A stretch of 64,000 nucleotides of DNA from Chrysophaeum taylorii (Eukaryota; Sar; Pelagophyceae; Pelagomonadales; Pelagomonadaceae): NCBI GenBank assembly GCA_029834535.1, contig JAQMWT010000315.1, positions 124,001-188,000 on the forward strand, given 5' to 3'. The position numbers and the translations under genes were made by a program. A model generated the notes under the pieces. The model had not been told where the DNA came from and made no database searches. It saw only the letters and a program-made list of their open reading frames with translations. Below are positions 33,801 to 44,363 of this stretch, in pieces. How positions within the stretch are numbered: the first letter of the stretch is position 1; each line of letters begins with the position of its first letter.

Positions 33801-36800
33801 GATGATCAAGACGATATATGCCGCTGGCTACCAGGCCGAGTCAGTTGCTCAGAGCCTCAGCGCCACGGTCGCAGCAATCGTCGCGTTTGCGTCGTCGTTT
33901 ACGCTCGTCAGGCAGACGTGGCAAGATTCGGAGACGTCGAGAGGTGATTATTTCTTCGCCCAGGCAAAGTCTATCGACTCCGTGCGCACTCGCCTCGGCT
34001 TTATGAGCCAAGTCAAGTTTGAACTGAACGAACTCTTCGATTTCTTGCGCGATTTTGGAAACAAGACAAGCACCGAGCTTGTGATCGTGTGTTACGTCGA
34101 CGACCTGGACCGCTGCTTGCACGGGCGCAACGTCAAGCTCTTAGAGGCGATGCAGCTCATCCTCTCCGTGCCCGGCGCGCCCATCATCGCTTTCCTCGCT
34201 ATCGACTCGCGCATCGTGAGAAGAATCCAGTGTCTATATATGTTGGAGCTACCTCTTGATGCTCGTTCTCGACGTTGTTTTTGATCGGTCGTCGTCCCTA
34301 AAATAAAGGTTGTCGCATCCATCGAGGATACGTTTGGTGAGGTCATGCGCACGGCATACGTCTCTGGCTGGGAGTATCTCGACAAAATCATCCAGATCCC
34401 TTTTGCCCTCCCCGACCCTGATCCTATCAAGGTGAAACGTTACGTCGACTCGTGCCTCGACGCCGGCGGCGCGAAGCCCGACGAAGTCGCGCGGAATCTT
34501 CTATCCTTTCTGGACCACCTTCAAGGCCCCGAGCTTCGAAATAAAATTTTGAGCCTCCGCTTGCGATCCAAAGAGGGCGAGGACGTGCTCGTCAAGCCGC
34601 TCTTCGATGAACTCCGAAATATTAGCAAAAGCATGCGCCGGACGACGACGAGCCTGATCGTGCGCCGCGCCGCCACGAAGCTCACGACCCGGACCAAGGC
34701 TCTCGAAGAGGAGTGCGTGAGGCTCGGCGAAGAAGGTCTGGAACTGGTTGGTCGCGAGATCAACACGGTGCTTCAGGAACACAAGCTCGTCCTGGCCACG
34801 CTCAACGACGACCATCTTGGAATTTTCGATGACTTTTACAAGTGGAGTAGTATCTCTGCCGTTGGTGACGCGCTGTTCTGCGCGCCTTACAACGCGTCGT
34901 CTGTGCTGGTGATTGCCGCAAAAACAAAGTCGGTCAGCACGATTGAGTTCGATGTTGTCGAGGGCTATTCAAAATGGAGTGGCATTGCGGCCGTGGGCGA
35001 CACCCTGTTCTGCGCGCCCTTCGACGCGTCAGAGGTGCTCGTGATCGACGCCAAAACCAAGTCAGTCAGCACGATCGAATGCGGTTCCGTCGCCGAGGAT
35101 TCGTTTAGTTGGAGCGGCATCGCCGCCGTAGGGGACGCGCTGTTCTGCGCGCCCTACAACGCGTCGTCTATCCTCGTGATTGCGGCTGCGACAAAGACGG
35201 TCAGTACCATCAAGTGCGGCGGCTTCCAAGATGTCCATTCCAAGTGGTGCGGCATCGCGGCCGTGGGCGACACTCTGTTCTGTGCGCCTTACAACGCGTC
35301 AGAGGTGCTCGTGATCGATAGCAACACCAAAATGGTCCGTACCATCGAGTGCGGCGGCGGCGGCGGCGGCAATTTTAAGTGGAGTGGCATCGCGGCCGTG
35401 GGTGACGCGCTGTTCTGCGCGCCCTACAACGCGTCGTCCGTCCTCGTAATAGACTCCCGCTCAGAGTCGGTCAGCACAATCGAGTGTGGCGTTGCGGGCA
35501 GGCACAAGTGGAGCGGCATCGCGGCCGTTGGCGAGACGCTCTTCTGCGCGCCTTACAGGGCGTCGTCCGTGCTCGTGATCGATGCCAAAACCAAGTCGGT
35601 GCTCGCAATCGAGTGTGGAGTCGAGGGCTATTCAAAATGGCGCGGAATCGCGACGGTGGGCAACACGCTGTTCTGCGCGCCATACGACGCCTCGTCTGTT
35701 CTCGTTTTTAATTCGGACAACTCGCTGGTCGCGCGCCAAACGGGGGATTTTTTAACGAGCAAAGCTGGCGACGAGGACGCGTCCGACGGGCTCGAGGAGG
35801 AGGAGGAGGAGGAGGAGGAGGAGGATACGTCGAGAGAAATGAGGGTCAAATCTTTTACGCTCCGATTCAGCTCCTTCGAGAACGCGGCGCTCGGAGAGCT
35901 CACGCAGTTCGAGCTCAAGAAGAGAGCGGCGCACGTGGTTTCGAGTTACGAGATGGATATGTTCCAACTGGCCGTTCGCCACATCGAACCGAATCCACGA
36001 CGGTTGAAGCGCATCGTCAACACGTATCAAGTCATACTGGCTTGCGTCAAGTACATTCGCGTCACCGAGTCACACCCGCAAGTTGTCATCGACGATCCCA
36101 AGTGGAATGAGTTCCAGGGAAAGCTCATCAAGTGGATATGCCTTTGCGAGTAACAAAGAAAACCCAGAGTCGTTGACTTTTTTTGTGATTGTTTCTCGCG
36201 TCGCGAAACCAATACCGCGTCTTCGTGAAATCGCGACGTTTTTTGTTGATGCCAGGTGCTACCCCTACAGAATAAGCCTGCTCATTCTAACCTTGGTCGA
36301 CCAGCAACAAATCATGGCAACCAACGCCATCGCCGCCAAACATCCAAAAAAAGACGTCGTCTTCACCTACAGGCTCAAAGACGAGGAGAAGGTCATGCAT
36401 ACGGATGATGACACGCCCATCTCCACGGCGTTTTTCGAATTCGCGGAGCACGTCGTCTACTCTCACGAGCTCTCGGCAAAGTTGCTGCGGCTGGACGGTG
36501 ATAACGAACTCTTTGCCGAATTTCTCACGACGCCCGTGCGCTTTCCCGACGGCGAGGTTGGCGACATCACGATCGGTGACATCCTCGGGCCGCAAGCGGA
36601 TGCCGATGCCGGCCGAGACGCGACCTGGTCTCTCCTCTCCTATTCCTTCAATCTCAACCCCGCGCTGCGCATCCAGCTCGGAGACGAAGTCTCCTCGCTC
36701 GTTTCCTCCACGTCGTACGAAATGCGCCTCGGAAACCAACCCGCGCTTCCCCCAAATTCAATCCGAACGAAGCGTTCAATCGCATGTCCGCAATCTCCTC

Positions 36801-36880
36801 TTCTATTCGTTCAGTCCCAATCCCACGCAGACGATCATCAGGACGGTGCTCCCCGCAAACGCCTTATCTCTGGCTTTTAG
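30820..36880 (+). CDS. PH / two 7-blade propeller / KAP P-loop NTPase membrane protein (3 exons)
   Basis: Predicted exons are 30820-34215, 34309-36149 and 36256-36880, about 1,953 residues. The last exon's end is provisional.

Order: PH domain (about 22-127, LKKGGSRNRASFAGRKWQKR...); seven 'KWSGIAAVGDTLFCAPYDASSVLVID' type blades (about 189-497); KAP NTPase Walker A AKWGAGKS (Lys585); about four membrane helices inside the NTPase, then two more; a KAP signature FVDFNAWEYAGSNEVW; Walker B VDDLDRC (Asp1094-Asp1097); the intron; the KAP motif GWEYLDKIIQIPF; a second set of seven blades (about 1312-1600); then the KAP C-terminal part (NPRRLKRIVNTYQ) and a further soluble region.

KAP proteins are membrane-associated P-loop ATPases of the STAND-like group. 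Here PH could target phosphoinositides and the propellers could bind partners; that is inference. Confidence 0.85.
34216..34308 (+). other. Intron 1 of the KAP gene
   Basis: GTGAGA donor and AAATAAAG acceptor; 93 bp, phase 0. Joining gives AIDSRI|VVASIEDTF, restoring the KAP motif that otherwise breaks at the stop at 34284. Confidence 0.85.
35797..35825 (+). repeat. GAG trinucleotide run (poly-Glu) in the KAP gene
   Basis: A short in-frame (GAG)n run encodes an acidic linker between the second propeller and the KAP C-terminal region. Confidence 0.8.
36150..36255 (+). other. Intron 2 of the KAP gene
   Basis: GTAACA donor and GATGCCAG acceptor; 106 bp. The split codon GA|G gives Glu and the protein continues KWICLCE|CYPYRISLLILTLVDQQQ, as expected for the KAP C-terminal helical region. 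The alternative, a stop at 36153, would truncate the domain. Confidence 0.75.
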
Positions 36881-39190
36881 TAGTAGCCGAATGGCACGCC
36901 TGGCTCCAGCAGGGGAACATATGGCTGAGTCTTTCTTTGTTGGAGGACCAACGTTTGCGACAGCCACCAGTTTGAATTTGCATCAAACGGCCGCAATAAT
37001 TATACCATGAAATGAAATGAAATGGAACGACGGCGTTTTTTATTATTATTATTATTACTTAAGGCACCAATCGCAGCCACTGCTCCTAGCGGAGGGTCGA
37101 AGGCGAGATGAGGGTCCAAATAATAATAATACGGCGACCGGTTTTGTAATTTTGGTAAGCGGCTGGCAAGATCTGGGTACAGCGATCACCTGCTGCGACG
37201 GAGCTCGCGCGCGGCCGCGCCGATCGAAGCGCGCACTTTTTTTGGTGCGTTGTGAAGAGGCCGAGTCGGCACCGCCTATGAGTTCGCCTATCGGACGAAG
37301 GACGCACCCATTTGGACTTCTACTTTGAACGACGACGACGACGACGACGTGCAGAGCACCAACGGCATCATCGCACTGATGCTCCCGCGCGCACCTCGTA
37401 TCGTCACGACGTGAACGAGCCGGTACGGCGCGCAGTAATCGTCGCCCAAGATCGATCACAACAAGCCTGGTCGCCTCCTCGAGAGATTGTATCGGGCTGA
37501 CGACAACGCGGCGTATTGATTGTCGCGGGCTTGTGAGAATGAGCCGCAACAAATAAATCAGCAGTTTGGTATCGGGCACTCAGCTTTTTGCTTCGAGCGC
37601 CGCCGACAATTTTTGCTTGAATAAAAGACGGACGACGCAGTAAGTCGAAGGAAGCTTCGGCCCGAGTTCATACAAGTTGCTTTCGTCGGGCGTCCAGGCT
37701 TCGCCCGCGCGGCTTTTTTCCCGCGCGAGGTTGTTGCTGTTGTCGCGCGGTGGTGTTTCTGTTACCTTTTGTCCCGCGAGACCGTCAGTATCTGGGAAGA
37801 TGATTGCGGGGTCTTGAGTGAGTCCTCGCGCGGAAATCAACGTCAAATACGGGGGAGATTCTGGAAAAAAAATCAAGACGGAGAGTGGTCGAGCAAAAAG
37901 ACAAAACGGTGGTGGCGGCGGCGAGTAGAAGCCAAGCCACTCTCTCAAACGCACGCGGGAGGGTGACGAGGCGCTCTCAGCCGGAAGAGGTCGTTGATCT
38001 GCGTCGTCGTCGTCGAGAGCACGTTTTCGAAGGAAGGCCCATCACGAGAAGAAGACGCGAGAGGGCACATCATCGTCGTATAGTCTCACGACTCCGAGAA
38101 CGAGACGTTGTTGATGGCGCGGTTGCTGAGGTTTCACGAAGGCCAGCCTTAAGCTCGCCGTTTGCGGTACGTCTTCGCCGTTGAATCTCAGGCAAATAAA
38201 GTGCCTGTTATCCAAACGTAGCGTCCGCTCGCTGGCTAAAAGAGAATCCATTCGACTGTCACGTTTTTCGTGCGCCGCAAAAAAAAATTAGGTCTCACCG
38301 CGTGTTGTGTCAGTCGTAGATTGACTCGCTTGAATTCGAAGATCTGAACTCCTCCTCACCGCTGCGTCGACCTCCGATCTTAATCCGGTGCTATCCAAAG
38401 AGCCCCGAAAGCAAAAGCAGTCAGTCAGCTGCTCGGTTGGTTTCCCTCGGCCCAAAAAAACGAGCTGCCACGGCCGAAAATCGAAAGGAAACAGATTGTT
38501 CCGAACGGCCGCAACAAAGCGCGCGCGCCTTGAACTTCGACGCCTCACCACCTCATGCTGGAAGCGCAAGGGATGGTGGACCGGAAACGGATGGTATGAA
38601 GGCGGGGTTCGTGCGAGCGACCACGAGAGAGCTTGATTCCCACCTCTTTGATTACGCGTGGTTCGGCAGCCCCGTCGTGCGGGGTTGGTGCGACGACACA
38701 TCTTTATACGCATCGAAGGAAGAGGCTATTGCTTGGTCAACCATAGATCTGAGGTATACGCTTTTTGTTGCGCACCAGCGAGAAGACTTGGGTGTTTACT
38801 CATCTGCCGGTCGGTGACTCCTCCGTCCGTCCGTCCGTCCGTCCGTCCGTCCGTCCGTCCGTCCGTCCGTCCGTCCGTTCGTTCGTTCGTTTTGCGGGGT
38901 CAGCGCCGTCGTGCACACGGGGTGGTTGATTCATGTTGTGAGGACAATGGAGAGAGGGTCCTCCTGGACGTGTGAAAATCCGTGGAGGGCCGCGTGGTCC
39001 AGATGCACGGAAGAAATTAGTCTCCTCGACCGCACATCATGATCGAAACCCCCACCCCCGCACCGTGTTTAAGGAGATATTTAGTTCCGTTGCGGCGTGG
39101 GTCGGCGTCGCTGATCAGCAGCAGCAGCAGCAACATCAGCAGCAGCAGCAGCGGCGGCGGCGAGGAGTTATCGGTTGAAGGAGATAAAAG
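36881..39190. other. Gene-poor region with simple repeats
   Basis: No intact gene. A short G/C3-biased stretch at about 37260-37432 (GTAYEFAYRTKDAPIWTSTL then poly-Asp) looks like an exon or remnant, but could not be joined to anything. The KAP gene's last exon may extend or splice into 36880-37010, since two other frames there are open. Simple repeats are (ATT)n at 37040-37060 and (TCCG)n at 38820-38880. Confidence 0.4.
38820..38891. repeat. (TCCG)n / (TTCG)n microsatellite
   Basis: About 14 TCCG units followed by four TTCG units, in intergenic DNA about 300 bp before the SEC63 start. Confidence 0.9.
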
Positions 39191-41068
39191 ATGCTCGAGT
39201 ACGACGATAGCGCGTTTTACTACTTTTGCCTGACGATGCTGGGGTTCTATGTGGTGCCGGGGACGTGGTGGGTGGGTCGGTCCGTGGTACGCGCTCTGCG
39301 CAGAGTCGACGAGGAAGCGCGAACGTCGCTCGAAAAGAAGCGGATCGAGGCTTTGAAGGAGGAGCGCAAGCCGAGCAAGGTGTTGTGCAGCTCGACGTTT
39401 CTCGGAAACCTTAGTCTCGTGTCTGCCGCGTGGGCGTGCTTCTCGTACTTGACGTACCTGGTGGCGTTCGACGGCGAGATCGCAAGGTTTGACCCGTTTG
39501 CGATTCTTGGGGTCGACACGGCCGCCGACGCCAACGCGATTCGCAAGGCGTGGCGCCAAAAGTCGCTGATTTATCATCCCGACAAGAACCCGAACAACCA
39601 GACGGCCGAGGAGATGTTCTTGAAGGTCACCGACGCCTACAAGGCTTTGACCGATCCCGTCGCGATAGAGAATCTCCAGAAGTACGGGAACATCAACGGG
39701 CACCAGGCCCTCAAGGTGTCGTTCGGGCTTCCCACGTTCTTGCTCGACCAGAAGAACCACTACGCGATTTTGGTGATATACTTGTTCTTGCTCGTCGTCG
39801 TGATTCCCGGCGTCGTCGCCGCGTGGGTCATGCGCAGCCAAAAGTACGGCGAAAACAACATCATGTACGACACGTACCGGTTCTTTCTCCACGCCTTGTC
39901 CGAGCACAGCAGCGTCAAGATGCTGCCGGAGGTGCTGGCGGGCGCCGCCGAGAACCGGTCGGAGAAGGCGATCGCGCCGCCGAGCTCGAGGCTCCGGTCG
40001 GCGACGCACAAGCCCCGGTTCGACCACCCGTCGATCGTGCCGATAAACTGCCTCATCCATTCCCACTTGTTGCGCCACTCCCAGCCCGACCTCTACCAGC
40101 CCTCCAAGACCCTCGACCGCATCCTCAAGAACGCCCCGAAACTGTGCGACGCGATGCTCCAGATCGCTCAGTCTCAACGGTGGCTCCAGACGTCGCTCAA
40201 CATCATAGACTTCCAGCAGTACTTGACCCAGGGCATGTGGATCAAGGACAATCCCCTCGCCCAGCTCCCGCACCTCGACATCACGCACGCGATGCGCGGC
40301 AAGGGCGCCAAGACCCTCAAGGAGTATATTCGTCAGCCGAACGACCAGAAGAAGGGCATCGCGTCGCTCTCGGACCGCGACGTCCGCGACGTCCTCCGCG
40401 TCTGCGATCTCATTCCCCAGCTCAGCAACATCGAGTGCGAGTTCTACGTCGAAGACGAGGCCGAAATCGCCGAGCACGACCTCGTTACCCTCAAGGTCAG
40501 CTTCGAGCGCCGCTCGATCGGTCCCGTCCACGCCCCCAAGTTTCCCCTCCTCAAGCAAGAGTCGTGGTGGGTCGTGGTCTCGAGCAACAACAATCTCGTT
40601 CTCGCCGAAAAAATCGCCGACCAGTCCCTCAAGGTCGACTTCAAGGTCAAGCTCCTCGCCCCCCCCGCGGCCGGCGCCTACAGCTTCAACGTCGACCTCA
40701 AATCCTCGGACTACGTAGGCCTCGACGTTCGCAAAACTGTTCCCATGAAAGTCGTCCCGGCTTCGACCCTGCCCGAGTACAAGCCTCATCAAGACGACCT
40801 CGACCTCGACGACGAGCCAACCTTGTTCGAGCAGGTCATGTCTACGGCTATGGACGACTCCTCGGACGACGAAGACGAAGATGCCGCCGGAGATCAACAA
40901 AAGCTCGACGAGGAGGACGACGACGACGACGCCGCGCCCCTCACCGCCGCCGAGCGACGCCGGCGCCAGGCCCGTATCAAGCGCAAACGCGCCAAAGCAG
41001 CAGCTGCCGCTTCCCCTAAGGAGGTCAGGGAAAACGACGACGACGACGACGACGATGATGATGACTAG
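39191..41068 (+). CDS. SEC63: SEC63-like ER translocation J-protein
   Basis: Sec63 recruits the lumenal Hsp70 BiP to the Sec61 channel during protein translocation into the ER. The 625-residue single-exon product has a lumenal/membrane helix near residues 9-28, a second helix (about 75-97), a J domain (about 102-165) with the HPD motif at 129-131 (YHPDKNPN), a third helix (about 192-217, AILVIYLFLLVVVIPGVVAAW), a long Sec63/Brl domain (about 230-530), and an acidic poly-Asp C-terminal tail typical of the family. The start ATG at 39191 is preceded by an AAGGAGATAAAAG leader. Length and domain order match Sec63 well. Confidence 0.93.
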   Translation: MLEYDDSAFYYFCLTMLGFYVVPGTWWVGRSVVRALRRVDEEARTSLEKKRIEALKEERKPSKVLCSSTFLGNLSLVSAAWACFSYLTYLVAFDGEIARFDPFAILGVDTAADANAIRKAWRQKSLIYHPDKNPNNQTAEEMFLKVTDAYKALTDPVAIENLQKYGNINGHQALKVSFGLPTFLLDQKNHYAILVIYLFLLVVVIPGVVAAWVMRSQKYGENNIMYDTYRFFLHALSEHSSVKMLPEVLAGAAENRSEKAIAPPSSRLRSATHKPRFDHPSIVPINCLIHSHLLRHSQPDLYQPSKTLDRILKNAPKLCDAMLQIAQSQRWLQTSLNIIDFQQYLTQGMWIKDNPLAQLPHLDITHAMRGKGAKTLKEYIRQPNDQKKGIASLSDRDVRDVLRVCDLIPQLSNIECEFYVEDEAEIAEHDLVTLKVSFERRSIGPVHAPKFPLLKQESWWVVVSSNNNLVLAEKIADQSLKVDFKVKLLAPPAAGAYSFNVDLKSSDYVGLDVRKTVPMKVVPASTLPEYKPHQDDLDLDDEPTLFEQVMSTAMDDSSDDEDEDAAGDQQKLDEEDDDDDAAPLTAAERRRRQARIKRKRAKAAAAASPKEVRENDDDDDDDDDD

Positions 41069-41973
41069 TCTCGTACTTCTGGCTTTAGGCCTCGCCTCTG
41101 GTGGCTTCTTTGAAGATCGTACCCCTGACATACCGACCGACCTACGGTGTGGGTTGGCGTATTATACATTCAGCCGCCGCCTTCAACATAGTGGGAGCTC
41201 CAATGAACGGGCGGACGCTTCTTTCTTCCTATCTGAAGGGTCGTCCTCGTTCGTATAAGTTCCCTTCTTCTTTTGGACACAAAATGTTGGTTGACACTTG
41301 CTCGCAGCAGCTGCTGCCAAACACGCGGTTTGATTCGAAATGGCGGCAAGGTGGTGGTGTCACCGCACTTCTATTTATGGCGCTGCTGCTGCTGTTGTAC
41401 AACTCGCGAGCCGGGATTTATTTATTTATCTACAAGCAGTGCGTGCGGGCGAGGCGACACGCTTTTTTTTTTTTTTTTCTGGAGGGACCCCTTCGCGAAC
41501 ATGAGCTGAGAAGCCACACATGCGGTCAGTGTCGGAGACTACGATGACGTCGTAGACGCGATTCCGCCCCACAGCAAAGCGCTATTCCTCGTGTGGTGGT
41601 GGTGGTGGTGGTGGCCTGCATTTACCACCAATTCCAAGCAGCCAGCAGCATATGGCACGCTTCGCCTCTCGTGGGTGGGTGGTGGTCATCGATGGATGCA
41701 CATACCATTGAGCATCGCGACGACCAGCAACAAGCAGAGCGCAGTTCGCTATCTATTTAGTTTGCCAGAACGAGTGGCCGTCGGCGTTGGCGTGCACGAC
41801 GCCGAGCTTCTTCGCCCAGGCCCGCGACCAGACTCACAAGATTTATGTATTATTATCCGAGAGACGTGGAGAAGGAGCACAAAAACGAAGGCAAAGAGAG
41901 AAATCCTTCAGCTGGCACTTCCAGGGAAGGAAGGAAGGAAGGAAGGAAGGAAGGCAGGAAGGAAGGAAGCCCG
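41069..41973. other. Intergenic between SEC63 and the coiled-coil gene; simple repeats
   Basis: No gene is supported. It holds a T16 run at about 41465-41480, (GTG)n at 41591-41613 and (GGAA)n at 41928-41968. Two convergent genes end on either side, so both 3' untranslated regions lie here. Confidence 0.6.
41928..41968. repeat. (GGAA)n microsatellite
   Basis: About ten GGAA units with one GGCA interruption, directly after the 3' end of the minus-strand coiled-coil gene. Confidence 0.9.
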
Positions 41974-44175
41974 TCAGTGCGAATTTTTTTGGGCTTGCAT
42001 CGCGTCCATACGCGCGGTCTGAGCGCCACGAATAGCCGCGCGAGCGATGCGGGCGGCAAGTTTGAAGGCGATTGGTTTGGCGTGGTCGGGTTCGAGAAGT
42101 GCTCCGAGAGTGGGGCGTTGCGAGGGTTTCCCGGAGGCGCGGGACGGCCAGAGGACGCCGCTCGGTCTCACCTGGTCGTCGTGTTGGCACGCACCGTCCT
42201 CGAACCGAGCGTCGATGACGATCGCGCGGGATGCCATCGTCGTCGGCACGAAGCGCTTGCCCGTACCGCGTCGCACCGTGTTCCCCCGGTAGCGCGACTG
42301 GAGCTTGCAGGCCGCATCGTCGCTAAACAGGAACTTAGCTCCGTCGTTGCGACGACACAACTTGGCCTCGAGAAGGCTGGCTCGCTTTTGCTCGACGTCC
42401 CAGAGTTTGGTGAGCGTCGCGAGGCGGTTCTGCAGCTTGAGGCGCTCCTGGCGCTCCAACGCGTGACTCGCTTCAATCTCGGCGAGGTGTGCGTCGAGCC
42501 GCTCGACGTTGACGCGGCCGACCGACGACTGCGCGCCACACAAAACCTCGGCGTCGAGCCGTTCGCGCGCGCACACGACTTCGGCCTCGAGCGCGACGCG
42601 CGACATGTGCCGCACCTCCTCGTACGCGGCTTGGTCGATGCCGCCGTCCTCGTGCCCATGCTGTCTTTCCTCGATGGCGGCCGTGACGTCAATCAGTCGT
42701 TGCGCGGCCGCGCTTCGCAGCTTGGCAGCCGCCTCGTCGAGCTTGGCTCGGTTCTCGTCCGCCGCTCGCGCGGCCTTTATCAGCGTCTTCGGCGATTGGG
42801 GGGCCGTCTCCGTCGTGCCGTCGATGGCCGTGGTGTCCATGAGGCTGCTTGCCGTGAGCGAACTTCTCATGCGCGGTGACACCACCTGTAACTTTTCCTG
42901 AAGCTTGGCCTCGAGTCCTTCGGCGCGCTGGACGGCGAGGTCGCGAGCGTCGCTTACCAAGTTTAGCTGCGTGGCCAGCCTCGCGTTTTCGGCTTCGATA
43001 AGCTTGGTCCTTTTGGTCAAGAGGTCGGCGGCACCTCGTCCATCCGCCATCTCGATCCGGACCTGCTCCAATGCATCGACGGCCTCCTTTTCCCGCCGCT
43101 CGTGCTCTCCGAGCAAGGCTTTTATTCGGGCCTCCTCTCCGAGTGCCGCCGACAATCGAAACTCTTTTTTTTTCAGCTCGCCGCGAAGCTGCTCGACCAG
43201 CTCCGACTGCTGCGCCGTTGCCGCCTCCGCCCTCTCCGCCCTCGCTTCCGCCTCTTTCACCTGCGCCTCGAGCTGCGGGCGCAAAGCGAGCGATCTCTCT
43301 TCGGGCTGCGGCGGGGCCGCGCGTTCGTCTTCTTGTTGTTGTTGTTGTTGTTGTTGTTTCAGGCGCTTGTTCGCCATTTCTCGCTGCTCGTTGAGGTCGT
43401 CCTGGACCTTTCGGGTCGCCTCGCGTTCGTCCTTGGCCGCCTGCTGCGCCCTCTTGGCCGCCTCGCGCTGGTCCTTGGCCACCTTGTGAGCCTTCGTCGC
43501 GGCCTCGCGCCACTCGGCGGCCGACGCGAGCGCCTTGGCCGCCACCTCGCGCTGCTCGCGCGTCGCCTGCTCTGCCTTTTGCGCGCGCGCCCTCTGTTTC
43601 TTCGTCGAGTCCTGTGCCTCCTCCAGCAATCCCTGCAGCCGCTTGATGATGTCCGAAGGACCGCTGCCGCCGCGCCGCAACGTCTCGCGCAGCCGCCTCG
43701 TTTCGCGGCGTAACGGGTCATGCTTGGCCTTGACAGCCTCGAACCTCTTATCGAGATCCTCGTCAAAGTCGCCTAGACCCTCCAACGCGTCGTTCAGTTG
43801 CGCATCCATGTCATCCATGTATTTGCGAAACGCGCTCGCGGTGACCGCGAGCCTACTGTCGCCGCGCGCCGGCGCCGGCGCCTCGGCCGCCGTGTGTGGA
43901 CTCGTCGTCGGGATGTGGATCGGCACCGGCGACTCGCCGGGATACCCCGAAACGCGGCTACACACCGATCCGCAAAACAACGAGTTCTGCTGCTGCTGGA
44001 TGCTCTGCTGCCTCAAGCTAGACGGCGGCGTTGTCAGTCTCAAGGGTCCGCTCGTGTAGATCCTGATCGTTTGTTCCATGCGTTCCTCTGCCAAGCTCAA
44101 CCGCGACCGCCCGCGCTTCTCTTTCTTCGCAGTCCGCGGTGGTGGCGCGGGCCTGTAGTCATCGACCATCAGCAT
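41974..44175 (-). CDS. Coiled-coil protein with IQ motif
   Basis: 733 residues with no enzyme motif. An N-terminal low-complexity part is followed by a long predicted coiled coil (about residues 115-450) rich in Ala, Lys, Glu and Arg with heptad-like phrases such as KVAKDQREAAKRAQQAAKDE, and a (Gln)8 run. A second coiled region follows. Near residue 635 there is a clear IQ motif, ACKLQSRYRGNTVRR, the usual calmodulin-binding form, then an Arg/Ala-rich tail. It is probably a cytoskeletal or ciliary-type scaffold; the exact family is unknown. Start ATG at 44175. Confidence 0.75.
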   Translation of the reverse strand: MLMVDDYRPAPPPRTAKKEKRGRSRLSLAEERMEQTIRIYTSGPLRLTTPPSSLRQQSIQQQQNSLFCGSVCSRVSGYPGESPVPIHIPTTSPHTAAEAPAPARGDSRLAVTASAFRKYMDDMDAQLNDALEGLGDFDEDLDKRFEAVKAKHDPLRRETRRLRETLRRGGSGPSDIIKRLQGLLEEAQDSTKKQRARAQKAEQATREQREVAAKALASAAEWREAATKAHKVAKDQREAAKRAQQAAKDEREATRKVQDDLNEQREMANKRLKQQQQQQQQEDERAAPPQPEERSLALRPQLEAQVKEAEARAERAEAATAQQSELVEQLRGELKKKEFRLSAALGEEARIKALLGEHERREKEAVDALEQVRIEMADGRGAADLLTKRTKLIEAENARLATQLNLVSDARDLAVQRAEGLEAKLQEKLQVVSPRMRSSLTASSLMDTTAIDGTTETAPQSPKTLIKAARAADENRAKLDEAAAKLRSAAAQRLIDVTAAIEERQHGHEDGGIDQAAYEEVRHMSRVALEAEVVCARERLDAEVLCGAQSSVGRVNVERLDAHLAEIEASHALERQERLKLQNRLATLTKLWDVEQKRASLLEAKLCRRNDGAKFLFSDDAACKLQSRYRGNTVRRGTGKRFVPTTMASRAIVIDARFEDGACQHDDQVRPSGVLWPSRASGKPSQRPTLGALLEPDHAKPIAFKLAARIARAAIRGAQTARMDAMQAQKNSH

Positions 44176-44363
44176 CTTTTAAAAAGCTGGTCCTGCGAAG
44201 CAGATACGTATCTCGTATATCCATCCCGCCGGCGGACAACAAGGAAACACGGACTCACATTTTGAATCAAAAAAAACTTCTCACAAAAAAAACCAAACCC
44301 CGCACGACGCCTCGAACCGAGCTTGATAATATACCTACCACCTCCGCGAGTAGACCACCAGAC

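Noticed and set aside
39017-41131. 704-codon minus-strand frame opposite SEC63
   Set aside because: Leu/Val/Glu-rich antisense of a strongly biased G/C3 gene; SEC63 on the plus strand has the J domain and HPD motif.
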